Positions 45,207 to 53,706 of a DNA stretch of 64,000 bases are shown one piece after another (the stretch's first letter is position 1; each line of letters begins with the position of its first letter). The stretch covers positions 1,583,001 to 1,647,000 of the forward strand of contig NZ_JAZHRR010000001.1 in NCBI RefSeq assembly GCF_036924515.1. The letters run 5' to 3'. Origin of the DNA: Bradyrhizobium sp. AZCC 1610. Lineage in GTDB: Bacteria > Pseudomonadota > Alphaproteobacteria > Rhizobiales > Xanthobacteraceae. Below the pieces are notes generated by a model. That model saw only the letters and a list, made by a program, of their open reading frames with translations. It was not told the DNA's origin and ran no database searches. The translations under genes were made by a program, and so were the position numbers.

Positions 45207-45836
45207 ATGACCTACATCCTTCCACCGCTCAACGCGCTCCGCGCATTTGAAGCCGCAGCGCGGCATCTCAGCTTCAAGCTGGCCGCGCATGAGCTGCATG
45301 TGACACCTGCCGCCGTGGGGCAGCAGGTGAAAGCGCTGGAAGCGCGTCTGGGCGTACGCCTGTTCGAGCGGCTGCATAAACAACTCATCCTGACCGCGGC
45401 CGGCCAGGCCTATCTGCCCGAAATTTCCGACGGCTTTCGTCGCATCGCCGATGCGACCGCGCAATTGAAGCCGGTGGGCGCAGTACTGCTGCAGCTCGGC
45501 GTGCACGGCAGCTTCGATCTGCGCCGTCTGGAGCTGGCGGAGTTTCGCGCAAACCACGCGGAAATCGGTTTGCGGGTGCTGCAGCCCGCGGGCTTGCACG
45601 AGCTGATCGAGGGCAAGGTCGATGTGCTGATAGCCCGCGGTCTCGGCCACCATCCGGGCTACCGCTGCGACCGCGTGACGGAGGGATCCGGACTCGGCGA
45701 TTGGCTGATTGCGCCTGCCGGCACGGCCGATTGCCCCGAGATATCAAGCTTCCGCGATTGGCTGCGCCGTCTGCCGGCGGAGAACGTGCTTGCGCTGCAC
45801 CGTCGTCGTCGTTTGGCCGGCATCGTCAGAAGTTGA
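45207..45836 (+). CDS. LysR-type regulator with shortened effector domain
   Basis: 209 residues from the ATG at 45207; LysR regulators are usually about 300. The N-terminal HTH is intact (PPLNALRAFEAAARHLSFKL, HELHVTPAAVGQQVKALEARLG), as in the GcvA group. The effector domain begins normally (LQLGVHGSFDLRRLELAEF) and keeps HPGYRCDRVTEG, then jumps to GSGLGDWLIAPAGTADCPEI and ends SSFRDWLRRLPAENV. About 90 residues of the second lobe are missing with the frame kept, so it may not sense an effector. It starts between the two divergent units. Confidence 0.75.
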   Translation: MTYILPPLNALRAFEAAARHLSFKLAAHELHVTPAAVGQQVKALEARLGVRLFERLHKQLILTAAGQAYLPEISDGFRRIADATAQLKPVGAVLLQLGVHGSFDLRRLELAEFRANHAEIGLRVLQPAGLHELIEGKVDVLIARGLGHHPGYRCDRVTEGSGLGDWLIAPAGTADCPEISSFRDWLRRLPAENVLALHRRRRLAGIVRS

Positions 45837-45843
45837 GGTGATC

Positions 45844-46686
45844 TTGAAGCAGAAAAAATTCGGCATCAACGGCCCGGACGTTTCCGTGATCGGGCAGGGC
45901 ACCTGGTATCTCGACCGTGGCGACCGCAAGGCCGCGGTCGCAGCGCTGCGCCGAGGGATCGAGACAGGCATGACGCATATCGACACCGCCGAGATGTATG
46001 GCGACGCGGAGCTCGTCATCGCGGACGCGATCGCGGGGCTGCCGCGTGAAAAATTGTTCCTCGTCTCAAAGGTGCTGCCGAGCAACGCCTCGCGGCGCGG
46101 CACCATCACCGCCTGCGAGCGGTCGCTGAAGCGGCTGAAGACCGATCATCTCGATTGCTATCTCTTGCACTGGCGCGGCTCCTATCCATTCGAGGAGACG
46201 GTTGCTGCCTTCGACGAACTGGTGGCGGCCGGAAAAATTCGCTCGTGGGGCGTCAGCAATTTCGACAGCGACGATCTCGACGAACTGCTCGATGTCACGG
46301 GCGAGGGCAAGATCGCCTGCAACCAGGTGCTCTATCATCTGCAGGAGCGCGCGATCGAGCATGCTGTCATCCCGTGGTGCGAGAAACACGGTGTCGCTGT
46401 CGTCGCCTATTCGCCGTTCGGCCATAATGATTTTCCGTCCGCGCGCAGTAAGGGCGGCGAGGTGCTGCAGGCGATCGCGGATGCGCACAAGGCAACGCCA
46501 CGCCAAATCGCGTTGGCGTTTCTCACGCGCCTGCCATCGGTGCTCGCGATTCCGAAGGCGTCGAGCACGGAGCACGCTGCGGACAATGCGAGTGCCGGAA
46601 AGTTGTCGCTCAGCGACGGCGAGATCGCCGCACTCGACAAGGCCTTCCCGCGCGGGCCCAAGCCGCGCGGCTTGCCGATGCTGTAA
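45844..46686 (+). CDS. Aldo/keto reductase
   Basis: 280 residues from a TTG at 45844, preceded by GAGG 5 bases upstream (a GTG at 45838 is an alternative). The (beta/alpha)8 fold is shown by VIGQGTWYLDRGDRKAAVAA, HIDTAEMYGDAELVIADAI (Asp and Tyr of the active site), DCYLLHWR (His) and IRSWGVSNFDSDDLDELL, then NQVLYHL and IPKASSTEHAADNA. It reduces a carbonyl with NADPH. The preceding LysR stop is 7 bases before the start, so they may be one transcript. Confidence 0.85.
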   Translation: MKQKKFGINGPDVSVIGQGTWYLDRGDRKAAVAALRRGIETGMTHIDTAEMYGDAELVIADAIAGLPREKLFLVSKVLPSNASRRGTITACERSLKRLKTDHLDCYLLHWRGSYPFEETVAAFDELVAAGKIRSWGVSNFDSDDLDELLDVTGEGKIACNQVLYHLQERAIEHAVIPWCEKHGVAVVAYSPFGHNDFPSARSKGGEVLQAIADAHKATPRQIALAFLTRLPSVLAIPKASSTEHAADNASAGKLSLSDGEIAALDKAFPRGPKPRGLPML

Positions 46687-46806
46687 CGGAACACGGTGCT
46701 TAACAAAGTGTTGCCATCGCGTCCTCTGCGCATATCCGCATCCTGTTTTCGGGCCTAGTCGCGCCGGGGCAATTGGTGTTTTTTACAGCCTCGCCCGATT
46801 CGATCA

Positions 46807-47814
46807 TTGTCTTTCGAGATTGCCGTGACACCGCCCCCCGCCGCAGCCGCGAGGCTGGACAGCGCTCCATTACCTTTGCCCGAGAAGAAATCCGCCGCTC
46901 CGACTGCGCCCGCGCGCGCCGACCGGCCGTTCAAGGGCATCGCGCTGGTATTGGCTTCGACGACCTTTCTCGGCGCCTCCGACGTGACGGCGAAATATCT
47001 CTCGGCGACACTGCCCTCGATCGAGATCGCCTGGATCCGCTTCCTGGTGTTCGCGATGATCATGACGCCGGCCATGATGCCGGGTTCCCCGCTCTATGCG
47101 CTGCAGACCAACCGGCTCGGCTTGCATCTGATGCGCGGTGCGGCGCTATTGGGTTCGTCGCTGTTCTTCATCTCCGGCCTGCGGTTCCTTCCCATTGCGG
47201 AAGCTTCCGCCACCGGCTTCGTCGCGCCGCTGTTCGTAACCGCGCTGTCTATCATCTTCCTCAGCGAGAAGGTCGGCCTGCGTCGTTGGATCGCGACTGG
47301 CGTTGGCCTGATCGGCGTGCTCATCATCCTGCGCCCGGGCACCGGCGCGTTTCACCCCGCGGCGTTCTTTCCGCTGGTCTCGGCGCTGGCCTGGGCCTGC
47401 ACGCTGATCATGACGCGGATGATGAGCGGCACCGAGCGCGCCATCACGACCATGACCTATTCGTCGATCGCGGGATTGCTCATTCTCTCCGCGCTGGTGC
47501 CGTCCGTCTGGGTGACGCCGACCTGGCACGACATCGCGTTCGGCATTCTGATCGGCGTCGCCTCGACCGCGGGGCAGTGGATCGTGGTGCTGGCGTTCCG
47601 CTATGCCGACGCTTCCGTGCTGGCGCCGTTTTCCTATACGCAATTGCTGTGGGTCAGCGTGCTCGGCTTCCTGATCTTCGGCGAAGTCCCTGACGTCTAT
47701 ACCATCACCGGCGCCGCCTTCATCGTCGCCTCTGGGCTCTACACCGCCCATCGCGAGCGGGTGCGTCGGTCGCAGCTTTTGGCTGTCTCGGGCGAGCCAT
47801 CGCCGAACGCCTGA
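46807..47814 (+). CDS. EamA/DMT-family membrane transporter
   Basis: 335 residues; the start at TTG 46807 is uncertain (GTG 46825 possible). Ten predicted helices in two EamA repeats: AWIRFLVFAMIMTPAM, GLHLMRGAALLGSSLFFISG, ATGFVAPLFVTALSIIFLSEKVG and later LAPFSYTQLLWVSVLGFLIFGEVPD. A Pro-rich N-terminal tail of about 45 residues precedes the first helix. It is probably a metabolite exporter in the inner membrane. Confidence 0.85.
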   Translation: MSFEIAVTPPPAAAARLDSAPLPLPEKKSAAPTAPARADRPFKGIALVLASTTFLGASDVTAKYLSATLPSIEIAWIRFLVFAMIMTPAMMPGSPLYALQTNRLGLHLMRGAALLGSSLFFISGLRFLPIAEASATGFVAPLFVTALSIIFLSEKVGLRRWIATGVGLIGVLIILRPGTGAFHPAAFFPLVSALAWACTLIMTRMMSGTERAITTMTYSSIAGLLILSALVPSVWVTPTWHDIAFGILIGVASTAGQWIVVLAFRYADASVLAPFSYTQLLWVSVLGFLIFGEVPDVYTITGAAFIVASGLYTAHRERVRRSQLLAVSGEPSPNA

Positions 47815-47964
47815 TCCTGGCAGGCCAGGCAGTCATAGCCAGGCCGCCAAAAACGTGGCGCGAGTGCCACAGCGCCGCCGCAAAACGCTTGGTTGTGGCG
47901 CAAATCTGACGAATTCAACCCCGCATCCGTAATTCCACGGCGGAACCCATGCTAGTGAGTTCCG

Positions 47965-50900
47965 ATGGCGCCGCAGAGCGCCGGGGAATGGGGTTCGGGC
48001 GTGGGTTTGGAATTTCTATTGCGGGTGCAGGGCCGGCTATGCCTAAGCCTGGCTGCGTTTCTGGTTGGCCTGCACTTTTCGGTGACGCCCGCGAAGGCGG
48101 ATTGCGTCTTGAGCGGTCAGACCGTCACCTGCAGCGGCAACGACGCGGACGGCTTTGACGCCGGCGCCCTCAACAATCTCACTGTCAATGTGCATCCTTT
48201 GGCGACCGTAAGCGACAACGGCACGGCCGCGATCATCGTCAACGATACCAATACGGTCACCAACAGAGGAACGTTGACGGCGGTAGGCCCCGGCGTCAAC
48301 GGCGTCAACTTCGGCAATTTCAACGCCGTCACCAACAACGCCTCGATTGTCGTCGACGATGGCGGGTTCGGTCTGGCGGGAGCCGACAACAACATTGTCG
48401 TCAACAACGGCTCGATTGTCGCCGGATTAGGTGGCATGGGTATCTTCGCTGGCGTGAACAACACCATTACCAACGCTGCGGCGGGTGTCATCACCGTCGG
48501 CGAGTTCGGCTCCGGAATTTTTGTCGCCGGCAACACCACGGTAACGAATGCCGGCGCGATCACGGTCGGCAATTCGCTCGCGCCGGCGGCCGGCATCTTT
48601 GCGACCAATGACTTCAACACGATCATCAACGCCGCGGGCGCCACCATCACCGTCGGGGACGGTGCCGCCGGCATCTCCGCGCAGGGCGATAGCGCAGTGG
48701 TCACCAACGCCGGCGCCATTACGGCGGGCGCTCTTGGCGTTGGCATCGACGTGTTTGGCGACGACGCGAGAGTGACCAGCAGCGGGACGATCACCGGTGC
48801 CGACAATGCGGCCGCAATTTCCGTGCAGGGCAATCGTGCCGTGGTCACAAGCAGCGCCACGCTGACCGTTGGCGCTTTCGGCGCCGGCATAGCCTATAAT
48901 GGCTCGTCCTCCACGATCACCAACAGCAGCCATATTGTTGGCGGCGACTTTACGTTCGGCATCTTCGTAGTCGGCGATTCCAACACCATCACCAACAGCG
49001 GCACGATCTCCGTCGGAGGCTTCCGTTCTGGCATCGAGGTCAACAGCCTCGGCGGTAGCAGCCACATCATCAACACCGGAACAATCAATGTCGGCGCGGG
49101 GGCCGTGGGCATTGCCGTCGGCGACACCGGCACTGTCTTCAATTCGGGTACCATCAACGCCGCGACCGGATTCGCCGCGATCGAGTTCTGCGGTTGCGGC
49201 AATAGCGTGCTGACGCTCGGCCCGGGCAACGTCATGAATGGCCTCGTACTCGGCAACGGCACCGACACGTTTCAGCTCGGCGGCACCGGCAAGGATACCT
49301 TCAACCTCAGCTTGATCGGCGGCGGCCAGCAGTATGACGGCTTCTCGACCTTCAACAAGGTCGATAGCTCGAACTGGAGCGTCACCGGCGCCGGTGCGCA
49401 GAGCTGGAACATCCTCGGCGGTACGCTCGCAGTCAACGGCGTCATCAATGGCCTCGTGACCGTAAACGCCGGCGGCACGCTCGGCGGCACCGGCGCGATC
49501 GACAATGTCTTCGTCAATGGCGGTGTGCTGGCGCCGGGCAATTCGATCGGCACCCTCAACGTGGCGGGCAGCCTGATATTCTCGGCGGCGTCGAGCTACA
49601 TGGTCGAGATCTCGGGCGCGAGCAGCGATCTGACCCGGGTCACCGGCGCGGCGACCCTCGGCGGTGCTTCCGTCGTGGTCATTCCGACCGGCACGGTGGC
49701 CAAGCAGTACACGATCCTTACCGCCATCAGCGGCCTGGGAGACACGTTCAATCCGGTCGTATCGGGCGTCCCGGCCAACCTGAACCCGACCCTCAGCTAC
49801 GACGCCAACAACGTCTATCTGAATTTCGCGCTGAATTACGGCGGCGGCCTCAATGTCAATCAGCAGAACGTCGCCAACGCGCTGACCAATTTCTTCAATA
49901 CGACCGGCGGCATTCCGGTCGGCTTCGCCTGGCTCTCGCCGGCCGGCCTGACGCAGGTCTCCGGCGAACTGGCGACCGGATCGCAGCAGGCCACCTTCGA
50001 CGCCATGAACCTGTTCCTGTCGCTCATGTCAGATCCATTCGTGGCGGGTCGCAATGGCGGCTTTGGTGGCAATGCAGGCGCGCTCCCGTTCACGGAGGAG
50101 AGCGCGCTTGGCTATGCCGCAAAGAAGCCCCGCGCCGCGCGCGACGCCTTTGCCAAATTCCCGACCAAGGCCGATATCGCGCGCAACGATCTGTTCGATC
50201 AGCGCTGGAGCGTCTGGGGCGCAGCCTTTGGCGGCGGCAGCAACACCTCAGGCAACGCCGCGCTTGGATCGAACGACGCGACCGCGCAGGCGTTCGGTTT
50301 TGCTGTTGGCGCCGACTATCGCTTCTCGCGCGACACGCTGGCCGGCTTTGCGCTTGCAGGCGGCGGCACCAATTTCAGTGTCTCCGGTTTCGGCTCCGGG
50401 CGCTCGGATCTGTTCCAGGCCGGCGCCTTCGTTCGCCACAACATCGGCGCGGCCTACGTCACCGCGGCAGCGGCCTATGGCTGGCAGGACGTGACGACCG
50501 AGCGCACGGTCACGGTGGCGGGCTTCGAGCGCTTGCGCGCCCAGTTCAACGCCAACGCTTATTCGGGCCGCATCGAGGGCGGCTACCGCTATGTGACGCC
50601 TTGGATGGGCATCACGCCCTATGGCGCCGGGCAGTTTACCACCTACAGCCTTCCGGCCTATGCGGAGCAGGTGCTGGCGGGCGCCGGCACGTTCGCGCTG
50701 AACTATGCGGCCAAGGACGTCACGGCCTCGCGTAGCGAAATCGGCGTGCGCACCGACAAATCCTTTGCCGTGCCAAACGGCATCCTGACCCTGCGCGGCC
50801 GCGCCGCCTGGGCGCATGATTTCAACACCGACCGCAACGTCACGGCATTGTTCCAGACGCTGCCGGGCGCGGCCTTCGTCGTCAACGGCGCGGCGCAGGC

Positions 50901-51039
50901 GCATGATTCCGCGCTGGTCACGGGCGCGGCTGAGATGAAATGGCTGAACGGCTGGTCTGCGGCTGCGATCTTCGAAGGCCAGTTCTCCAACGTCACCAAT
51001 TCCTACGCTGGCAAGGGTGTCGTGCGCTATGCGTGGTGA
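47965..51039 (+). CDS. Type V autotransporter with repeat-rich passenger
   Basis: 1024 residues. An extended signal peptide (about 1-46, ending near AKA-D). The passenger (about 55-600) is full of Asn/Gly/Thr-rich beta-helix turns such as NTVTNRGT, NNIVVNNGSI, NTITNAAAGVITVG and NTITNSGTISVG, typical of a right-handed parallel beta-helix. Near 535-590 PEP-like GGTLGGTGAIDNVFVNG and VLAPGNSIGTLN are standard for the junction. The C-terminal beta-barrel (about 740-1024) ends with a predicted Trp/Phe-type strand (GKGVVRYAW). It likely presents the passenger on the cell surface. Ribosome site weak. Confidence 0.85.
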   Translation: MAPQSAGEWGSGVGLEFLLRVQGRLCLSLAAFLVGLHFSVTPAKADCVLSGQTVTCSGNDADGFDAGALNNLTVNVHPLATVSDNGTAAIIVNDTNTVTNRGTLTAVGPGVNGVNFGNFNAVTNNASIVVDDGGFGLAGADNNIVVNNGSIVAGLGGMGIFAGVNNTITNAAAGVITVGEFGSGIFVAGNTTVTNAGAITVGNSLAPAAGIFATNDFNTIINAAGATITVGDGAAGISAQGDSAVVTNAGAITAGALGVGIDVFGDDARVTSSGTITGADNAAAISVQGNRAVVTSSATLTVGAFGAGIAYNGSSSTITNSSHIVGGDFTFGIFVVGDSNTITNSGTISVGGFRSGIEVNSLGGSSHIINTGTINVGAGAVGIAVGDTGTVFNSGTINAATGFAAIEFCGCGNSVLTLGPGNVMNGLVLGNGTDTFQLGGTGKDTFNLSLIGGGQQYDGFSTFNKVDSSNWSVTGAGAQSWNILGGTLAVNGVINGLVTVNAGGTLGGTGAIDNVFVNGGVLAPGNSIGTLNVAGSLIFSAASSYMVEISGASSDLTRVTGAATLGGASVVVIPTGTVAKQYTILTAISGLGDTFNPVVSGVPANLNPTLSYDANNVYLNFALNYGGGLNVNQQNVANALTNFFNTTGGIPVGFAWLSPAGLTQVSGELATGSQQATFDAMNLFLSLMSDPFVAGRNGGFGGNAGALPFTEESALGYAAKKPRAARDAFAKFPTKADIARNDLFDQRWSVWGAAFGGGSNTSGNAALGSNDATAQAFGFAVGADYRFSRDTLAGFALAGGGTNFSVSGFGSGRSDLFQAGAFVRHNIGAAYVTAAAAYGWQDVTTERTVTVAGFERLRAQFNANAYSGRIEGGYRYVTPWMGITPYGAGQFTTYSLPAYAEQVLAGAGTFALNYAAKDVTASRSEIGVRTDKSFAVPNGILTLRGRAAWAHDFNTDRNVTALFQTLPGAAFVVNGAAQAHDSALVTGAAEMKWLNGWSAAAIFEGQFSNVTNSYAGKGVVRYAW

Positions 51040-51051
51040 TCCTCGGCCATA

Positions 51052-51139
51052 GCGTTTTCGAAGTGGCCGCCGGTTCGCGTGAAGAAAACGCGTCAAACAA
51101 AAATCCAGTGCATAGGTTCTGATGCAATCAGAACCTATG
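51052..51139. repeat. Palindromic repeat and hairpin after autotransporter
   Basis: GCGTTTTC at 51052-51059 pairs with GAAAACGC at 51084-51091, and the intervening sequence resembles that at 5682-5729, a dispersed repeat. CATAGGTTCTGAT at 51111-51123 pairs exactly with ATCAGAACCTATG at 51127-51139 across a 3-base loop; this strong hairpin may end the autotransporter message. Confidence 0.75.
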
Positions 51140-51175
51140 ATGCTCTAAGGTGAAAGAAAATCACCGGGAGGAACC

Positions 51176-52258
51176 ATGCGCGCAGCCATTTTCCGCAACG
51201 GAGAAATTGTCGTCGATCAGATGCCGGAGCCAAAACCCGGTGCTGGGCAGGTGCTGGTCAAGTCGCTCGCCTGCGGCATCTGTGGCTCCGACCTGCACAC
51301 CCGCAAGCACGCGCATCGCATGGTTGAGCTTGCAAAGCATTTTCCCGGCCGCAAGCCGATGGACCTTTCTCGCGACGTCGTGTTCGGCCATGAATTCTGC
51401 TGCGAGGTGCTCGACCACGGTCCGGGCACCACGGGCAAATTCAAGCCCGGCACCACGGTCTGCTCGCTCCCGGCGCTTCTGGCCGCGGACGGCCCGCAGG
51501 GCATCGGCTACTCCAACGACAATGTCGGCGCTTACGCCGAGCGCATGCTGCTCAGCGAAGCCTTGCTGCTGGAAGTCCCGAACGGCCTGGCAGCCGAGCA
51601 CGCCGCGCTGACCGAGCCGCTCGCGGTCGGCGTGCACGCGGTGGCAAAAGCCAACATCAGGGGTGGCGAGGTGCCGCTGGTGATCGGCTGCGGGCCGGTC
51701 GGCCTCGCCGTCATTGCGGCGCTGAAGATCAGGGGATTGCACCCGATCGTCGCCGCCGATTATTCGCCGGCACGCCGCGCGCTCGCCGAAAAGCTCGGCG
51801 CCGACGTCGTCGTGGACCCTGCGCGCACGCTGCCTTATGCGACGTGGGCCGAGCATGCCCAGATGTCGCCGGAGGAAAAGGCCGCGCGCCCGCCGCTGCA
51901 GGCGCTGTTGCCGGCGCTAAAACCCGCGCTGATCTTCGAATGCGTCGGCGTTCCCGGCCTGATCCAGCAGGTGTTCGAAGGCGCGCCGCGCGATGCGCGC
52001 ATCGTCGTGGTCGGCGTCTGCATGGAAACCGACCGCGCCGAGCCGATGCTCGGCATCCTGAAGGAACTCAACGTTCAGTACGTGCTGGGCTACACGCCGG
52101 AGGAATTCGCGTATTCCTTGCGCCTGATCGCGGAAGGGCAGGTCGATGCCGCCTCGATGGTGACTGCTAGCGTCGGCATCGACGGCGTCGCCAAGGCCTT
52201 CGCCGATCTCGCCAACCCGGAAGCGCATACCAAGATCATCGTCGAGCCGTGGCGGTGA
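51176..52258 (+). CDS. Zinc-binding alcohol dehydrogenase, MDR family
   Basis: 360 residues, with CGGGAGG 5 bases before the ATG. The catalytic zinc part is CGICGSDLHTRKHAH near residue 36, and VVFGHEFCCEVLDHG gives a His-Glu pair near 74. Unlike the gene at 22809, the structural zinc loop with four Cys is missing. The cofactor motif VIGCGPVGLAVIAALK is near 174. Substrate unknown. It converges with the DJ-1-like gene after 12 bases. Confidence 0.83.
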   Translation: MRAAIFRNGEIVVDQMPEPKPGAGQVLVKSLACGICGSDLHTRKHAHRMVELAKHFPGRKPMDLSRDVVFGHEFCCEVLDHGPGTTGKFKPGTTVCSLPALLAADGPQGIGYSNDNVGAYAERMLLSEALLLEVPNGLAAEHAALTEPLAVGVHAVAKANIRGGEVPLVIGCGPVGLAVIAALKIRGLHPIVAADYSPARRALAEKLGADVVVDPARTLPYATWAEHAQMSPEEKAARPPLQALLPALKPALIFECVGVPGLIQQVFEGAPRDARIVVVGVCMETDRAEPMLGILKELNVQYVLGYTPEEFAYSLRLIAEGQVDAASMVTASVGIDGVAKAFADLANPEAHTKIIVEPWR

Positions 52259-52270
52259 TCGTTATCCCAT

Positions 52271-53431
52271 CTACGGACTCTCACTGTGTTGCCGGTGCCT
52301 GGGATATTCGAGTTGCATCGCGACGAAGTCGGTCGTGCGCGTGCCGTAGCGGGCTGCAATCTCGTTCAGCGCGTTGTCCAGCGCTTCCGTTGGTTTACGA
52401 TCGTCAAGCGCCGGCAATAGCCGTTCCGCCGGCCAGTTCGTGGCGACCTCATCGGGCAGGATACGGATGCCGTTGCGGGTCTGTTGTATGCCGGCCGTGC
52501 CGGCAAACGTCACCGCCTGCGACCGATAGGTCCGCGACCATGCGTCGGTGACCAGCGCCAGCGAGACTTCGTCCATGCCCTCCTTGAGTTCGATGCCGAG
52601 CCGCTCGTGCGCCCAGAACGCAGCCGTATTGCCGATCGCCGTCAGTGCAAACGGCCGCGTGAACTTGAACTCGTCGCTCTCGTGGCGCGCGTCCCAATCG
52701 GCCAGGCCGATATCGCGGCCGACCGCTTTGGCCTTGTCGCGTCCGGCGATGGCTTCGATCAGCGTCAGTGACATCGGCATCGACGCCGTGATGCCTGTCG
52801 TGGTGGCCACGCCGCCGTCAACTACCAGCCGGCGGTCTTCGACATAGCGCATCGTGGGATACTTGCCGCGCAATTCCTTGATGGAATACCAGTGCGTGGT
52901 CGCCCGCTTGCCATGCAGCAGCCCGGCATCGCCGACCACCTTGGCGCCGGCGCAAACACCGATGATGATCGCCTTCTTGGCCGACTGGCTCCTGATCCAT
53001 TGCAGCGCCACCGGATCGTCGTCGCGGCTCATCGCGGGAACGATGACATAGTCGGCCCCATCGGGATGCTGCGCATCGAACTCCGCGATCGTCGCCTGCG
53101 GCTCGACCCTCAGTGCCGGAAACAGCGTCACGGGACCGGGCGCCGCTGCCAGCGTTACGACATCGGCGACATCGGCGCGCTTGAGGATGCCGTAGGGCAT
53201 CAGGTAATCGGTGGTTTCGGTAGCGTCGTTGATGCCGATGATGGCGATCAGCGGGCGCTGTCGCTTCGGTGGCTTCAGCGCCGCGACCGTCGCATCGCGC
53301 TCGTCTTGCACGATCCCCGGCGGGGCTGCGATGGAAGGCGTCGTCGGCAGCGAAACAATCCAGGCCCCACCGATCACGGCGACAAGCACGACTCCGCCGA
53401 GCGCGCTCCACAATACACGTCGCGAATTCAT
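52271..53431 (-). CDS. DJ-1/PfpI (class I glutamine amidotransferase-like) membrane-anchored protein
   Basis: 386 residues. A single hydrophobic segment near residues 8-30 (WSALGGVVLVAVIGGAWIV) acts as anchor or signal. The first domain (about 58-225) has a GATase1-like fold with VIVPAMSRDDDPVALQW and IIIGVCAGAKVVG; the Cys in the nucleophile elbow GVCAGA is conserved. The second half (about 230-380) resembles other AraC-linked amidotransferase-like domains but lacks a HTH. Its reaction is not known. It overlaps no other gene and shares a 276-base divergent gap with the flavoprotein. Confidence 0.72.
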   Translation of the reverse strand: MNSRRVLWSALGGVVLVAVIGGAWIVSLPTTPSIAAPPGIVQDERDATVAALKPPKRQRPLIAIIGINDATETTDYLMPYGILKRADVADVVTLAAAPGPVTLFPALRVEPQATIAEFDAQHPDGADYVIVPAMSRDDDPVALQWIRSQSAKKAIIIGVCAGAKVVGDAGLLHGKRATTHWYSIKELRGKYPTMRYVEDRRLVVDGGVATTTGITASMPMSLTLIEAIAGRDKAKAVGRDIGLADWDARHESDEFKFTRPFALTAIGNTAAFWAHERLGIELKEGMDEVSLALVTDAWSRTYRSQAVTFAGTAGIQQTRNGIRILPDEVATNWPAERLLPALDDRKPTEALDNALNEIAARYGTRTTDFVAMQLEYPRHRQHSESP

Positions 53432-53706
53432 GGTTTGCTGGCTCGCGCCTCATTCATTTTAATCGGTTCCAGTTCTACTGCCGCCATGATCCATCTGAAA
53501 TGACGTAAATCCGGCGAAAACGGTCATACGCCGAGGAACGGCGGGGCGAGTTCCATGTCTTGCTCACACGCATGAACGGCGACCGCTGCAGGCGGGATCC
53601 TCCCGGTTTGCGGGATTGTCCATCCGGCGCGGCGGCCATTGTCCCATGCCGTGCGACGCCGCAGCTTAGCGGATAAGCATCACGGCCTCTGGACAAGGAG
53701 GGCTTC

